In this document: positions 24,812-34,506 of the stretch, one piece after another
How positions within the stretch are numbered: the first letter of the stretch is position 1
Layout: the number at the start of each line of letters is the position of its first letter
Origin: JABACD01 sp047639675
GTDB taxonomy: Bacteria; Planctomycetota; UBA1135; GCA-002686595
Assembly: GCA_047639675.1 (NCBI GenBank)
Contig: JBLIOI010000010.1
Location: forward strand, 1 to 64,000
DNA: 64,000 nt
Direction: 5' to 3'
Program-made: the position numbers and the translations under genes
The notes under the pieces: generated by a model
What the model was told of the DNA's origin: nothing
Seen by the model: only the letters and a program-made list of their open reading frames with translations
Database searches by the model: none

Positions 24812-27619
24812 TTAGGCCGCAATCGAGGCGCTCACAAGGTCGTCGAAGCTGGAGAACCCTCTCGTTTCCAAGCCGCGCAAGAACCCTTCGAGCCACCAAG
24901 ACTTGTTGATTGCCAGAAGTGTTTCGTCGAGTAACTTTGTGGCCTCTTGGGCCATTGCAAGGTACTCACTGCCGGCGCGTTCAAGCTCCCCAATGTTGAT
25001 CTCGCTGAGCGAGCGAGCTGCCTGTTCGAACGCGGGTAGCAACGGGAACAGTTCAATCTGGTGTTGGCGAATGCCAGCGGCAGTTAGAGGGGCGACCCAA
25101 GTCCAGTTCTTGCTCAGCAGGATCTGCGGATGCTTGTTAATCAAGTGAACCCAAGCTTGAGCCGTTTGAACGTTGCGGCGCTGCAAGTCGTCATAGGTGA
25201 ATGTGTGCTCGTGCGTTGCACGAGCACGCGAGTCGAAGCGCACACGGTAACCAGCTTGGTGGAGCCTGAAGCCCAAGTCAGTGTCTTCTGCGCCGTAGTG
25301 GATGAAACTCTCGTCGAAGTTTCCTACCTGCTTCACAGCAGCCAAGGGGACGCTCACGTTGCAGGTGTAGAAGTGCTGCCAATCGTACAATCCGCCGTGC
25401 TCGACTTGGCGATAGCAGAACATCAGTATTGAGTGTTCAAGGACTCGCATTAGTGCGCCGTCCAGTACTTCGGGGGGCTGCTCGAAAGTGCCCAAAACGC
25501 AGCGCAATTGATCAGGCTCGGCGGCATGCGCTTCGATATGTCTGCGCACAAGGACGGGATCCGCCATGGTGTCATCGTTGATGAAGAGCACTAATTCCCC
25601 GCTCGCCACGGCCAAACCAGCGTTGCGAGCCTTGGCCAAGGAGGAGCCGCCAGACTCCCGGTGTACTATTCGCACCGGAACTTTGAACTCACGTTGATCG
25701 AGGAAAGCGCCGGTTCCATCCGTGCATCCGTCGTCAACAATCACCATCTCGAAAGAGCCGAGCACGGCGTCTTGCGCCTCAAAGGTGTCCAAGCAACGTT
25801 TGAGGGTCTCGATTCTGTTGTAGCTGCAAAGGACAACCGACAACTTCGGTTGGCCGGTTGGCATGACGATTGACGTCTCCTTCTGCTCGGACGGCCAATC
25901 GCTGGGAGTGTGATTTGCGAGTTGGCAGAGCTCCTTGTACTGACCTGCTACCTTGGCAGGAATCGAGTGATCGGGCCTACTACGTGATAGCCTTTGTTCG
26001 GGGAAGTCGCGATTGATCGGTGCTCCAACGAACTGCTCCAAACGGTCTAAACCTTCCTCAGTGAAGAGTTGCTCGTAATGCAGGAACAACCATTGCCCGT
26101 CGTGTTGGTGCTGTTCGAGGATGCGAGCGTACATGCAGCTCCAAATTTCCAAGGCCTGGTCTGCGTCTACACTCAAGTCGGAGAGGTACTCCGCGCTCTC
26201 GACTTCTGTGAGCATGCTGGACGCCGTAACCGCAGGGTCGCGAAAGATGCAAACGAAGCGCGCATCGGCAAGGTGGGGGCGCCATGCATCCAGCGTATAG
26301 CACATGCGCGGATCCTTGATCACGAAGGGTTGAACTGCGCAAGCACGTTGGATAGGTACGTTCAGATAGCTACTGGCCTGGAACTTGGCCTGGCCATCTC
26401 GGGCAATCAACCAGCGTTGCATTATTCCCTGCGGCTTAGCCTCGGGCCAATGGCTTGCGAGCAGGTACTCGTTCAGTCCATTGATTTCAGCTGTCTCATA
26501 GAAGCCCTTGGGATTACTAGCGTGGCCCTTATAAGGGTTGGACCCCGGAAACCAACCCGCATTAGCCAGAGTGCCGGCGACCATACTCGTCCCACTACGT
26601 CCGCTGCCCATGATGACAACGTTGTGAGCTGTATTGGGTCGACGCAAGTCAGTGCCAGCTACGGCTTGGTACACACCAGCGTGCCAGGGGCCCTGGGAAA
26701 CGAGGGAGATGGCGGACAGAAAGGTTTCGAAGCTTGCTTGATCGATGGGCATGCCAGTACCCAGAGCGTCAAACTCCAAAATGGCTTCAGTGAGCGCAGG
26801 GATCTTGTCCTTCATCGCCTTGTACTGCTTGGGCGCTAAGGCGAGTAGACACTCAATCTGATGCTCGTCTTCACAGCTCAGGATTGAAGGGTCCTGATGC
26901 TTGGCCCACATGCGCGTGCGATAGAAGCCGAGCTTATTCACATACTCGAAGTAGCTGTGAATGTCCGGTGCGAGTTCGTTCTCTGCGTAGCAGTTGGAGA
27001 AGTGCCGCAGGTTGTAGCCCTCAGCTTGGAAGCGATAGCCGAGTTCCGTTGCGGCGACGACCCCCGTGTCAAACAGCTCGCTGTCGAAGCCCCCGATCTC
27101 ACGTAGAGCCTGGGTTTCCAGGGAGAGGTTGTTTGCCGAGAAGTATTCCCATGCGAGTGTTTCGTTTTCACGCAGCGAATTGAAGGGCAGGAAGAGATCG
27201 CTGGCCTGCAGTACCTGAATGAAGGGGCTGGCCAACGCTTTTTCGCTAAAGGGGAAACTGCCGAGCACGATGCTTTTCGGCCCGCAGTTGGCATGAGCAT
27301 GCAGGTGTTCGTCGAGGAGGTTGTCCGCGAGCTTCGCGTGTTCGTCGAGGAAGAGTGTCAAACGTCCGCGCGAATGCTGCAGCGCCAAGTTGCGCGCGGC
27401 GCCGGGTCCGCCCGATTTGTATTCCAGAAGCTTGAACTCAAATTTGTTGTGCAATCCATCGAGCGCAAATTCGACTGAGTTCCCGTCATCTACCACGATG
27501 CACTCGAATCTATCTGCGGACAGGCTTTGGCGTCCAAGGGCTTCGAGGAGGCCAGAAAGCGTCGTGCTACCTTCACCTAAGGTGATGACAACGGTCAGAT
27601 CTATTGTCGTAGAGGTCAT
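24812..27619 (-). CDS. tri-domain glycosyltransferase-sulfotransferase-glycosyltransferase
   Basis: 935 residues, no signal peptide. Domain 1 (about 8-245) is a GT2 fold with IVVDDGNS and GGPGAARNLAL, but FLDEHAKL in place of a canonical DxD. Domain 2 (about 332-565) is sulfotransferase-like: VVIMGSGRSGTSMVAGTLANAG (5'-phosphosulfate loop) and KDPRMCYTLDAWRP...FVCIFRDP (3'-phosphate binding). Domain 3 (about 593-850) is a complete GT2: VVLCSYNRIETLKRCL, VIVDDGCTDGTG, FINDDTMAD and HYGAEDTDLGFRL. A polymerising or bifunctional enzyme making a sulfated glycan is the likely role. It faces the gmd operon convergently, 35 bp away. Confidence 0.8.
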   Translation of the reverse strand: MTSTTIDLTVVITLGEGSTTLSGLLEALGRQSLSADRFECIVVDDGNSVEFALDGLHNKFEFKLLEYKSGGPGAARNLALQHSRGRLTLFLDEHAKLADNLLDEHLHAHANCGPKSIVLGSFPFSEKALASPFIQVLQASDLFLPFNSLRENETLAWEYFSANNLSLETQALREIGGFDSELFDTGVVAATELGYRFQAEGYNLRHFSNCYAENELAPDIHSYFEYVNKLGFYRTRMWAKHQDPSILSCEDEHQIECLLALAPKQYKAMKDKIPALTEAILEFDALGTGMPIDQASFETFLSAISLVSQGPWHAGVYQAVAGTDLRRPNTAHNVVIMGSGRSGTSMVAGTLANAGWFPGSNPYKGHASNPKGFYETAEINGLNEYLLASHWPEAKPQGIMQRWLIARDGQAKFQASSYLNVPIQRACAVQPFVIKDPRMCYTLDAWRPHLADARFVCIFRDPAVTASSMLTEVESAEYLSDLSVDADQALEIWSCMYARILEQHQHDGQWLFLHYEQLFTEEGLDRLEQFVGAPINRDFPEQRLSRSRPDHSIPAKVAGQYKELCQLANHTPSDWPSEQKETSIVMPTGQPKLSVVLCSYNRIETLKRCLDTFEAQDAVLGSFEMVIVDDGCTDGTGAFLDQREFKVPVRIVHRESGGSSLAKARNAGLAVASGELVLFINDDTMADPVLVRRHIEAHAAEPDQLRCVLGTFEQPPEVLDGALMRVLEHSILMFCYRQVEHGGLYDWQHFYTCNVSVPLAAVKQVGNFDESFIHYGAEDTDLGFRLHQAGYRVRFDSRARATHEHTFTYDDLQRRNVQTAQAWVHLINKHPQILLSKNWTWVAPLTAAGIRQHQIELFPLLPAFEQAARSLSEINIGELERAGSEYLAMAQEATKLLDETLLAINKSWWLEGFLRGLETRGFSSFDDLVSASIAA

Positions 27620-27824
27620 GGAGTCTTGCCGGTGAGCCCGGACATTGAGAATGAGGACGGTCCTCTAACTCCATCGGAACAATGTAAATTCACGGAGAGG
27701 TCCTGCCCCAGACGCACCTCTCTTATGTTTCACTTTTGAGACCCGGGACGCTCCGAGGGGGATAAAGGCCCCAAAGACTTCCTAAACAGGCTCCGATGGC
27801 TCTGTCTCGGGGCGAGATAGCTGA

Positions 27825-30065
27825 TTAGGGAGCGATCGAAAAGTAGAGCGCGTTGGTGAGTCCAGAAGCGCTGGCTGTGGCTGGATCGCGGTACCAATAC
27901 TGGGCGTAGACTTGCGTGCCTACGACCAGCGAGGCATCGCCGCCGCCTTGAATCAGAGCGTTGAAGTCGAAGCTGAAATTGCCCGAACAGTCGGGCGCGC
28001 CGGTGTTTCCGCCAGAGTCTTGCGGTGAGGTGCGGACTAGCGGAGCACTCACGCAAAGAGTGCCATCGCTGAAGGGATTGAAAGCTGGGGCGAGGCCGTA
28101 GAACAGGATGCCATTGCGGTTGTTCAAGACATCGCTAGCTGTGACATCGAAGCCAGTGGGGGATGTGGCGCTGGCACTGCCGCTTGAAGCGATTTGTGCT
28201 GCGCAACCAGCACTGTTGACCTTGGCGGTACAATAGGCGCTCGGGTCGTCGCCCGACGGCAAGAAGAATATCGGGTTGGTGTAAGCAGTCATTGATCCGC
28301 TCGCACTATAAGCGCGCACCCACGAGTTCACGCCGGTCTCAAGTGTCGTCGCACACTCGTACACGCCTTGACCGGTGAGCGGTCCACTTTGGCAGAGAGT
28401 GCTCTCGTTCGAGTCGCCATCGCGACCGCTGAAGATTGTGATCGTGCTCGTGTCTGCGCCGAAGTTGTAATGCACGCGCGCCATGTAGTTTGACATCGGG
28501 CTGCCCGGCGGGAGTGGGTGCATCGACCCCATTGGAATCGTTGAGCCTCCCAGTTGTGCTTCCATGATGAGCACATGGCCGTTCGAGATGTAATGCTGTC
28601 CTGAGCGCAGGGCGGCGTGAACGCTCTCGATGCTGAAAGCTTCAGCGCCCAAGATTACGTTGTTTGAGCCGAAGGCGAAGGCTTGGTCGTGGGTGTCGCT
28701 TCCGGAGTAAGCGTAAAGCAGGCGTCCATCCAGCAACCAATTGACCCATTGTGCGACGTGGCTGCCTTGTCCGCTTTGGCTGCTGCCATTCCAAATCTCG
28801 ACACCCTGCAAGGCGTCCGCTTCGATTCCGTTCGTCGCCGAAATACTGTTCCAACCAAACTCGCCTGAATCGGGATGGTGAGCAATCGGGTAGCCGCCCT
28901 GCGACCTGATGTTGCTGATGTTGCTCGTGAACGAGCTCAGCGCATCGCTGAATAATCCGTCGCAGAAACCGAGCAGGCCGGAATCGCCGCCACTAATCCG
29001 CGCGCTGAGTTGATGTGCGCCCATGTGATTAGCGGAGGTAAATCCAAGGCACAAAATGTCTCCGAGATCACTCCCGGACTGCGAACCGACTTCGTCGCTC
29101 GATAGCTCGATGTCCGGCATGCAAAGGAAGTTTGCATCGGTCTGTGCGACGCATTCGGCAACGATTGCGTTGTACTCGCCTGTGCTGTTGATGCAGTAGC
29201 TATGATCTGTAGCTGTGAACCAGTCCATTCCGAGTGCTTGGTACTGGCTGCGCAACTGTGCGTAGCTGAAGCTGCCGGAAGTTTGCAGTGTTTCCGCTGT
29301 GCAGTTGGAGGAGGGGGCGCAGGCTCCTGAAGATTCGCCGTGGCAGGAGTGAACGTGTAGGTCGCCGGAGTGAATTGTGGATCCAGTGGCTGCATTCATC
29401 ACGCTATTGGGCACTGCTAGAGGAGCGGCCAAGCGCCGAACACTGCTCGAAATTGTTGCGACTCGGGCGGCGCCATCCGCCAGAGTCCAACGCACCTGGA
29501 CCTGAATCTCACGGGCAGTCCCGGCGGGCTCATCTGCCGCGAAGACCTGGTCAAGGTGCAGCGGGAAGTTGAGTTGCACATAGGGGCGTGTGCGCCCGGC
29601 TGAATACTCTTCTTCAAGACCCTGCAGGCGCAACGCGACTTCGCGGCGTGTGTCGGCAATCTCGCTACCTTCAAAATCCGCTGCATCCGGGTCTGCGTAC
29701 CAGCGTTTGTCGCCAAAGCCATCGCGATGACCATGGGGCAAACGTTCAATCAGCGCGCTGATCTCACCAAAGCGCGGATCCCCGAGCAGCCCGTGCGCCA
29801 AGGGGGTGCTGTAGATCACATCTCCAAGGCAAGATACGGTCAACCCTTCCAGATGAACGGCGATACCTGAATCATCTGGTGTGTAGAAGAACACTGCGGT
29901 CTCCACCGAGTTCAGCACGCGCACTTCGGCGGGTGTGAAAGGGATTAGAATGGGCCTGGATTCCGATTCGCTAACGCCTGGCTTCAGTTGAGCCCAAGTG
30001 GCGGCGCTTGCGAGGAGGACGGTCAAGGGACCGATTAAGGCAGTGTGACGCAGGAGGTTCTTCAT
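27825..30065 (-). CDS. secreted PHP-type protein with planctomycete C-terminal module
   Basis: 746 residues with a signal peptide (cleavage near TWA-QLK). A PHP-like metal-binding domain spans about 230-480: GDLHVHS (D235, H237, H239), TATDHS (D287, H288), IAHHPD (H396, H397) and SGSDTH (D457, H459), the residues that hold metals in PHP phosphoesterases and DUF3604 proteins. A beta domain (about 500-605) follows. The last 135 residues form the cysteine-bearing module also seen at 30147 and 43967 (YCTAKVNSAGC, GILFYGLAP, GTLCVSAP, QYWYRDP). A secreted metallohydrolase is likely; its substrate is unknown. Confidence 0.7.
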   Translation of the reverse strand: MKNLLRHTALIGPLTVLLASAATWAQLKPGVSESESRPILIPFTPAEVRVLNSVETAVFFYTPDDSGIAVHLEGLTVSCLGDVIYSTPLAHGLLGDPRFGEISALIERLPHGHRDGFGDKRWYADPDAADFEGSEIADTRREVALRLQGLEEEYSAGRTRPYVQLNFPLHLDQVFAADEPAGTAREIQVQVRWTLADGAARVATISSSVRRLAAPLAVPNSVMNAATGSTIHSGDLHVHSCHGESSGACAPSSNCTAETLQTSGSFSYAQLRSQYQALGMDWFTATDHSYCINSTGEYNAIVAECVAQTDANFLCMPDIELSSDEVGSQSGSDLGDILCLGFTSANHMGAHQLSARISGGDSGLLGFCDGLFSDALSSFTSNISNIRSQGGYPIAHHPDSGEFGWNSISATNGIEADALQGVEIWNGSSQSGQGSHVAQWVNWLLDGRLLYAYSGSDTHDQAFAFGSNNVILGAEAFSIESVHAALRSGQHYISNGHVLIMEAQLGGSTIPMGSMHPLPPGSPMSNYMARVHYNFGADTSTITIFSGRDGDSNESTLCQSGPLTGQGVYECATTLETGVNSWVRAYSASGSMTAYTNPIFFLPSGDDPSAYCTAKVNSAGCAAQIASSGSASATSPTGFDVTASDVLNNRNGILFYGLAPAFNPFSDGTLCVSAPLVRTSPQDSGGNTGAPDCSGNFSFDFNALIQGGGDASLVVGTQVYAQYWYRDPATASASGLTNALYFSIAP

Positions 30066-30146
30066 GGTTGTGTAGCTCGCGAACTAAAGTCTCGGGTTGG
30101 AGCGGAGGATGCCAGAGACGGGTGAAACGGGTCTTGCTACGGTCTA

Positions 30147-31178
30147 TTAGGGACAGAAGATGACTTCGGTTGCGTTCGAGAGGTTGAAGCCCGCTCCGCC
30201 AGCTGCCGTATCACGGAACCAGCATTGGAAGTTAGTGGAAACTCCAGGGTCAATGGCAGCGCCGCCGGGCAAGTTATTCATGTCCAACCCTTGTGTGAAT
30301 ACTCCGGCCGGGCTGGAGATCAGGATCCCAAGTCGCTTGATTGCGCCACCGACGCAGCGTGTCCCGTCCCCGAGTGGCAACGAAACCTGATTGGGTCCGA
30401 CGAAGAAGATCCCGGGCTTACTTCCCGGCGCGCCCGCAGCACTCAAGCCGAATGCGTTGTCGCTGATGAAGGTGGAACCCGTCGTCGAGATCACGGAACC
30501 GGGGCTAGCACTGTTGGGCGACAGGGGGCAGTAGTTGGCAGCGGGCAAGCATGTGTAGATTGCGGTGATGGTGCCAACCAAGTCGATGGTGGCGCTGATC
30601 TTGCTGGCGGGATCGGTGAAGTCGAAGGCGGTGACCATCGGCGAAACCATGGTGATCATGGAGCCAGAGCGAATCAGGGTTCCGCTCGTGGCTGCCGGCG
30701 GACCAAAGGTTCCAGTGAGGTCTGTTTGGGTCGATGCGCCAACGAGTGGTGTGACCGTCAAGGTTCCGGCGGTGACTTCGAGCGTGGTCATCGTCGTGAA
30801 GTTGCCCGCGTTGTCGACCGTAAAGGGGTCTGACGTGATTGAGAAACGCATTCCCGCAACATCAATGGTTGCGAGGGCCGGGAAGCCCGGGATTGGGTTC
30901 GGAATTACCCCCGAGAGGTCTGGTGTAACCAACATGTCCGCGCCAGTCCACTGGCCGTCGCCGACGGGATTGCCTCCCGTTCCAAGGAGCAAGTCAACAG
31001 TTCCGGAGAGCTGAAAGGTGTTGCTGGGATTCCCGATCAGGTTGCCCACCGACGTTGTTCCGCTCCAAGTGTAGTTGGTGTTGCTTTGATCAACGGCGAA
31101 TTGAAACGTTTGGGCTTCGACTGAGGTGGACAGCGCAGCAAGGCTGCAAGCGACTGCAGCGATCAGGGAATGTCTCAT
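30147..31178 (-). CDS. secreted protein with planctomycete C-terminal module
   Basis: 343 residues with a signal peptide ending near SVEA-QTF. The first 200 residues are a beta-rich region (QFAVDQSNTNYTWSGTTSVG, ATIDLVGTITAIYTC), resembling secreted proteins with autotransporter-like or PEP-type strands. The C-terminal module (about 208-343) has NYCPLSPNSASPGS, SKPGIFFVGPNQV, LGDGTRCVGG, FQCWFRD and ends in EVIFCP, closely matching the C-terminus of the 43967 protein. It lies 81 bp upstream of the PHP protein on the same strand. No catalytic residues are evident. Confidence 0.65.
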   Translation of the reverse strand: MRHSLIAAVACSLAALSTSVEAQTFQFAVDQSNTNYTWSGTTSVGNLIGNPSNTFQLSGTVDLLLGTGGNPVGDGQWTGADMLVTPDLSGVIPNPIPGFPALATIDVAGMRFSITSDPFTVDNAGNFTTMTTLEVTAGTLTVTPLVGASTQTDLTGTFGPPAATSGTLIRSGSMITMVSPMVTAFDFTDPASKISATIDLVGTITAIYTCLPAANYCPLSPNSASPGSVISTTGSTFISDNAFGLSAAGAPGSKPGIFFVGPNQVSLPLGDGTRCVGGAIKRLGILISSPAGVFTQGLDMNNLPGGAAIDPGVSTNFQCWFRDTAAGGAGFNLSNATEVIFCP

Positions 31179-31339
31179 AGTTTCTGTTTTGGGGTGGCGA
31201 ATGGGGGTTATGCGGAGCTCAATGTGCTCCTCCTGCTCTGTGTATAAGAGTAGCAGACCGCCTCAATTCTAGGGAGTCATGACGCTGAGAGGATCAAAGC
31301 TTCCTACCTGAGCAGAGATCGAATACCTTGCGCGCGCCA

Positions 31340-32125
31340 ATGATTGCCCGTTTTCTGCTCATTCTCAGCCTTTGCCTCGCTACCTCGTGTGCGACTGGAG
31401 GCCAGTCAAATATCCCTGATTTGTCGACGGAACCCTGGCGCGCAACTCGCGCGGGGACCGTGGGGGTAGCATTGGTCACTGGTGTTGCGAGCGGCTACGA
31501 AGTGGACTCGACGGTGAATGTGGTCGCTGCAAACTTCGGTGATCCAGTGAGTTTGCATGGCGACATGGTCGGACGCTACGGCGTCGGTGTGCAAGGCGAG
31601 TACTATCCTATCGATGACTTGATGCTCTTCCTCGGTGCCGAGCGGCGTGCCTTCGAGCCAGACTTGGGCGAAGAGGCCATCTCCTTTGGTGAAGCTTCAC
31701 AAAACGAGATATTCATTGGAATGCGCTACTTCTTGCCCTATCGATTCCTGAAGAGCCAAAGACTGCGCGCATTTGTGCAGGCGAAGCTGGCCTACATACC
31801 GTCGGTGGAGTTCGAAATGGAATCCCGCTTGGAGTTTGACCCGCCGTTGAACGATGCGGTCTTGGTTTCTCCGTACAGCGGCAGTGACTATTGGTCGATT
31901 GGCGCCGGCGCCGGTTTCGCTTACCAATACTCAGATTCCGTGCTGCTGAGCTTTGGCTTTTTCTATGAGCTACCGCTGGGTGCCTCCGAAGGACGCTCAG
32001 CGGCGTCGCTCAAAGAGGCGACAGGCAACTCATTCGTTGACAATATACTCGACCAGTTAGAGTACGACGTTGAGCTTGAACCGCGGGGTTGGATCTCTTT
32101 CTTAAGGTTGTCCTACGCCTTCTAG
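31340..32125 (+). CDS. outer-membrane beta-barrel lipoprotein
   Basis: 261 residues from ATG 31340 (a TTG at 31328 is possible). The signal carries a lipobox-like LATSC. The mature chain alternates hydrophobic and polar residues in strands, with aromatic girdles (YGVGVQGEYYPIDDLMLFLG, YWSIGAGAGFAYQYSDSVLLSF), and ends in SYAF, the terminal-Phe signature of outer-membrane barrels. Function unknown. Its 3' end overlaps the convergent PAP2 gene by 24 bp. The intergenic region to the divergent gene at 31178 contains a TATAAG that may serve as its -10 box. Confidence 0.65.
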   Translation: MIARFLLILSLCLATSCATGGQSNIPDLSTEPWRATRAGTVGVALVTGVASGYEVDSTVNVVAANFGDPVSLHGDMVGRYGVGVQGEYYPIDDLMLFLGAERRAFEPDLGEEAISFGEASQNEIFIGMRYFLPYRFLKSQRLRAFVQAKLAYIPSVEFEMESRLEFDPPLNDAVLVSPYSGSDYWSIGAGAGFAYQYSDSVLLSFGFFYELPLGASEGRSAASLKEATGNSFVDNILDQLEYDVELEPRGWISFLRLSYAF

Positions 32126-32884
32126 CTCGCAACCGCAGAGAAGTGCTCGCAAGTAGAAGCGCCAAGCTATACAGCCGACGAGTGCGCCGGTCCAGATGTC
32201 GAAAAAGAAGTGTTGCTTGGTGGTCAGGATGCTCAAACACAGAGCAAGCCAGGATAGAACTGCGATCACAATGGCGATGGTGTCGAGTTTTCCGCGCCTC
32301 CACAGCTTGTGACGACCAACCCTTGTTCGCGTGAACTGTGCCCAAGTGAATAGCATCAGAATGCTGAGGGACACGTGCAAGCTGGGCCAAGCGTTGAAGG
32401 GTGCGTCCAGGGAATAGAGTTCAGCGAACAGCCCGTTCAGGAACTCACTGCTCGTTCCGAGTTTGCTTTCCATTTCACTGCGCACATAGATGCGCGTGGG
32501 GAATGCCAGGAAGACGGCCCATGTGATCAAGGATACGAGGACTTGCGCTTGAAAGTGATACAAGATCGCCAAGGTCCCTCGTTTGCCGCGCGGGGCAAGC
32601 AGCATCGTGATAGGAAAGTACAAGTACAAGGACATGTACACGAGCACGGTCCAAGGTAGGGCAGGAACTGCGCGATCAATGAAGCTTGTAGAGTCCCAAA
32701 GAGAAACTCCACGCCACTCTGCGAGACGTAGGATCGCCAAGTAGCCGCCACCAAGAGTGACGAGTTGGACAGCTAGCGTAACGCCCGCAAAGAGCAGACG
32801 ATTTCCGCATAGGGCGAAATTCCATAGAGGGACCATTAGTGTCCACAGGCGTGCTGGTCTCGTAGTTGGATCGGTCTGGGACAA
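32102..32884 (-). CDS. PAP2/Aur1-like membrane phosphotransferase
   Basis: 260 residues with about six transmembrane helices. The two active-site segments are present: FNAWPSLHVS (P167-H170) and LTTKQHFFFDIWTG (H225, D229), the C-terminal half of the acid phosphatase/vanadium peroxidase signature in the form seen in Aur1/Ipt1-like inositolphosphotransferases. A role in lipid head-group exchange or lipid phosphate removal in the inner membrane is likely. The substrate is not predictable. Confidence 0.75.
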   Translation of the reverse strand: MSQTDPTTRPARLWTLMVPLWNFALCGNRLLFAGVTLAVQLVTLGGGYLAILRLAEWRGVSLWDSTSFIDRAVPALPWTVLVYMSLYLYFPITMLLAPRGKRGTLAILYHFQAQVLVSLITWAVFLAFPTRIYVRSEMESKLGTSSEFLNGLFAELYSLDAPFNAWPSLHVSLSILMLFTWAQFTRTRVGRHKLWRRGKLDTIAIVIAVLSWLALCLSILTTKQHFFFDIWTGALVGCIAWRFYLRALLCGCELEGVGQP

Positions 32885-33342
32885 GAGGCGCCCAGGGTAC
32901 GCGAGCTTGCGCGTGAGTCACGCTTCCTTCTGTGTCTGTTGCGCTTGCTTTGCAGAATCCACAGCCCGAGAACAGCTGGCGCTACGGTCAAAGCCAGCAT
33001 GCTCATGGCGAAGCCGCAGGTTTCGAGGGACCCGCCAAAGCCAGGATCACATTACGCCCAATCAGGAACCGCCCTAGGGCTGCGTAGAGCGTGCGTTCGA
33101 GGTGTCCCTGGCTGAAGCCCCCCGAGAGTGCCCGTGCCAGGAAGATCCCACCGCCAGCCGATTAACCCAAGTACCCCGCGCAAAGAAGCCATGCCTCTTG
33201 CGGAGAGCTAAAGCACAGCAATTAGACGGGGAGCAAGCATGACTGTCGAACCTTGAGCCGGCCGTGATTTTCAAATCATCGAGGCCGCTGATTCCGTGAG
33301 GCTCTCGCCCACAACCTCATTGATAGAGGTCAGGAAGCAAGA
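32885..33342. other. intergenic stretch without a recognisable gene
   Basis: 458 bp upstream of the PAP2 gene and beyond the aminotransferase stop codon. Short frames on both strands lack plausible starts or motifs. No RNA gene, clear hairpin or repeat was seen. Confidence 0.45.
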
Positions 33343-34506
33343 TCAGTTCAATCCTTCGAGGAACCTTGCCAAGCGCTTCAGCGATTCATTGATGTTCTCC
33401 ATAGAAGTGGCGTAACTGAAGCGGATATGCCCCTCGACGCCAAAGGCTGCGCCAGGAACGATGGCGACACCTTCGCGTTCCAGCAGAGTGTCGCAGAACT
33501 CCTCGCTATTGCCATCGGGCCAATGTTTCGTGATGTCAGGAAAAACGTAGAAAGCGCCGCGAGGCGGAGGTGTGTGCATGCCGAGGGCTTCGAGTCCTTC
33601 TAGGATGCGGTCTCGCCTTTCACAAAAGGCGGCCAGCATGATATCGAGCTCGGGCGGCTCAGATCTCAGAGCCGCTTCGAACGCCTCCTGTCCAATAGCG
33701 TTCGGTGCGCCCGTCAGTTGCGAGTGCAAGCGTTCGACGGCGTTGGCGACCTTCTTTTGTGCCGCGACGAACCCTATGCGGTAGCCCGTCATCGCATAGG
33801 TCTTGCTTGCGCCGTCGACGATCACGGTTCGAGCGCGTGCGTCGTCTCCGTACTGAACCGTGCTGCGGTAGGGTTCACTGTCGTAGACTAGGCGGCCATA
33901 TATTTCATCCGACAGAATCCAGATGTCGTGCTTCTTCGCAAAGGCAGCAAGTTTGGCTAGCTCTTCTTCCGTGCAAACATACCCGCTCGGATTGCTGGGG
34001 GAGTTGAGCATGATCCCGGCAGTCTTCGATGTCACCGCTTGTTCAAGCGCATCGAAGTCAGGCCCCATGTCAGGACGCGGCGCAACGCCGATCGACGCAC
34101 CGCCGGCGAAGCGAACTTGTTCCACGTAGCTAACCCACGCTGGCAGCAGTAAGAGTACTTCGTCTCCATCGGAAACGAGGGTCAAGAGAGCCCCGGAGAG
34201 CGCATGTTTACCGCTATGGCAAACGGTGATTTCTTCACTCGTGAACGGTACTCCGCGGGTACGCGTTAGGTGTTCAGCGATCGCCTCGCGCAAGGCCAAG
34301 CGGCCCGGGGCGGGGGTGTAGCGCACGCGCCCGCCATTTATGGCGGCCTTGGCAGCATCCCGCACGACTTTTGGAGAGTCAAAGTCGGGCTCTCCGGCAG
34401 TCATGTTGACTATGTCTCGGCCGCTGGCTGCTAGCTTCTTTGCGCGGGCATCCAGAGCCAGGGTTTGTGAGAGGGGGATTCGGTCGACGCGCTGGTTGAT
34501 TCGCAT
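33343..34506 (-). CDS. aspartate-type aminotransferase (class I, AspC-like)
   Basis: 387 residues of PLP fold type I. Key parts: NMTAGEPDFDSP, LNSPSNPSG (N172), SDEIYGRLVY (D200, Y203), the PLP lysine K235 in VDGASKTYAMTGYRIGF, and the carboxylate-binding arginine in HIRFSYATS. The lysine motif and the length match the bacterial class Ib aspartate aminotransferases, which transfer amino groups between aspartate and 2-oxoglutarate and in some species also act on prephenate. It is alone in its transcription unit. Confidence 0.88.
   Translation of the reverse strand: MRINQRVDRIPLSQTLALDARAKKLAASGRDIVNMTAGEPDFDSPKVVRDAAKAAINGGRVRYTPAPGRLALREAIAEHLTRTRGVPFTSEEITVCHSGKHALSGALLTLVSDGDEVLLLLPAWVSYVEQVRFAGGASIGVAPRPDMGPDFDALEQAVTSKTAGIMLNSPSNPSGYVCTEEELAKLAAFAKKHDIWILSDEIYGRLVYDSEPYRSTVQYGDDARARTVIVDGASKTYAMTGYRIGFVAAQKKVANAVERLHSQLTGAPNAIGQEAFEAALRSEPPELDIMLAAFCERRDRILEGLEALGMHTPPPRGAFYVFPDITKHWPDGNSEEFCDTLLEREGVAIVPGAAFGVEGHIRFSYATSMENINESLKRLARFLEGLN

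Noticed and set aside
26069..26839. 256-aa frame antisense to the tri-domain glycosyltransferase
   Set aside because: The minus-strand frame carries the sulfotransferase and GT2 motifs; this frame has none.
32885..33342. Possible RNA gene in the gap beside the aminotransferase
   Set aside because: I looked for tRNA arms and strong hairpins in both directions and found none; the GTTCGAG-like string is not in a T-arm context.
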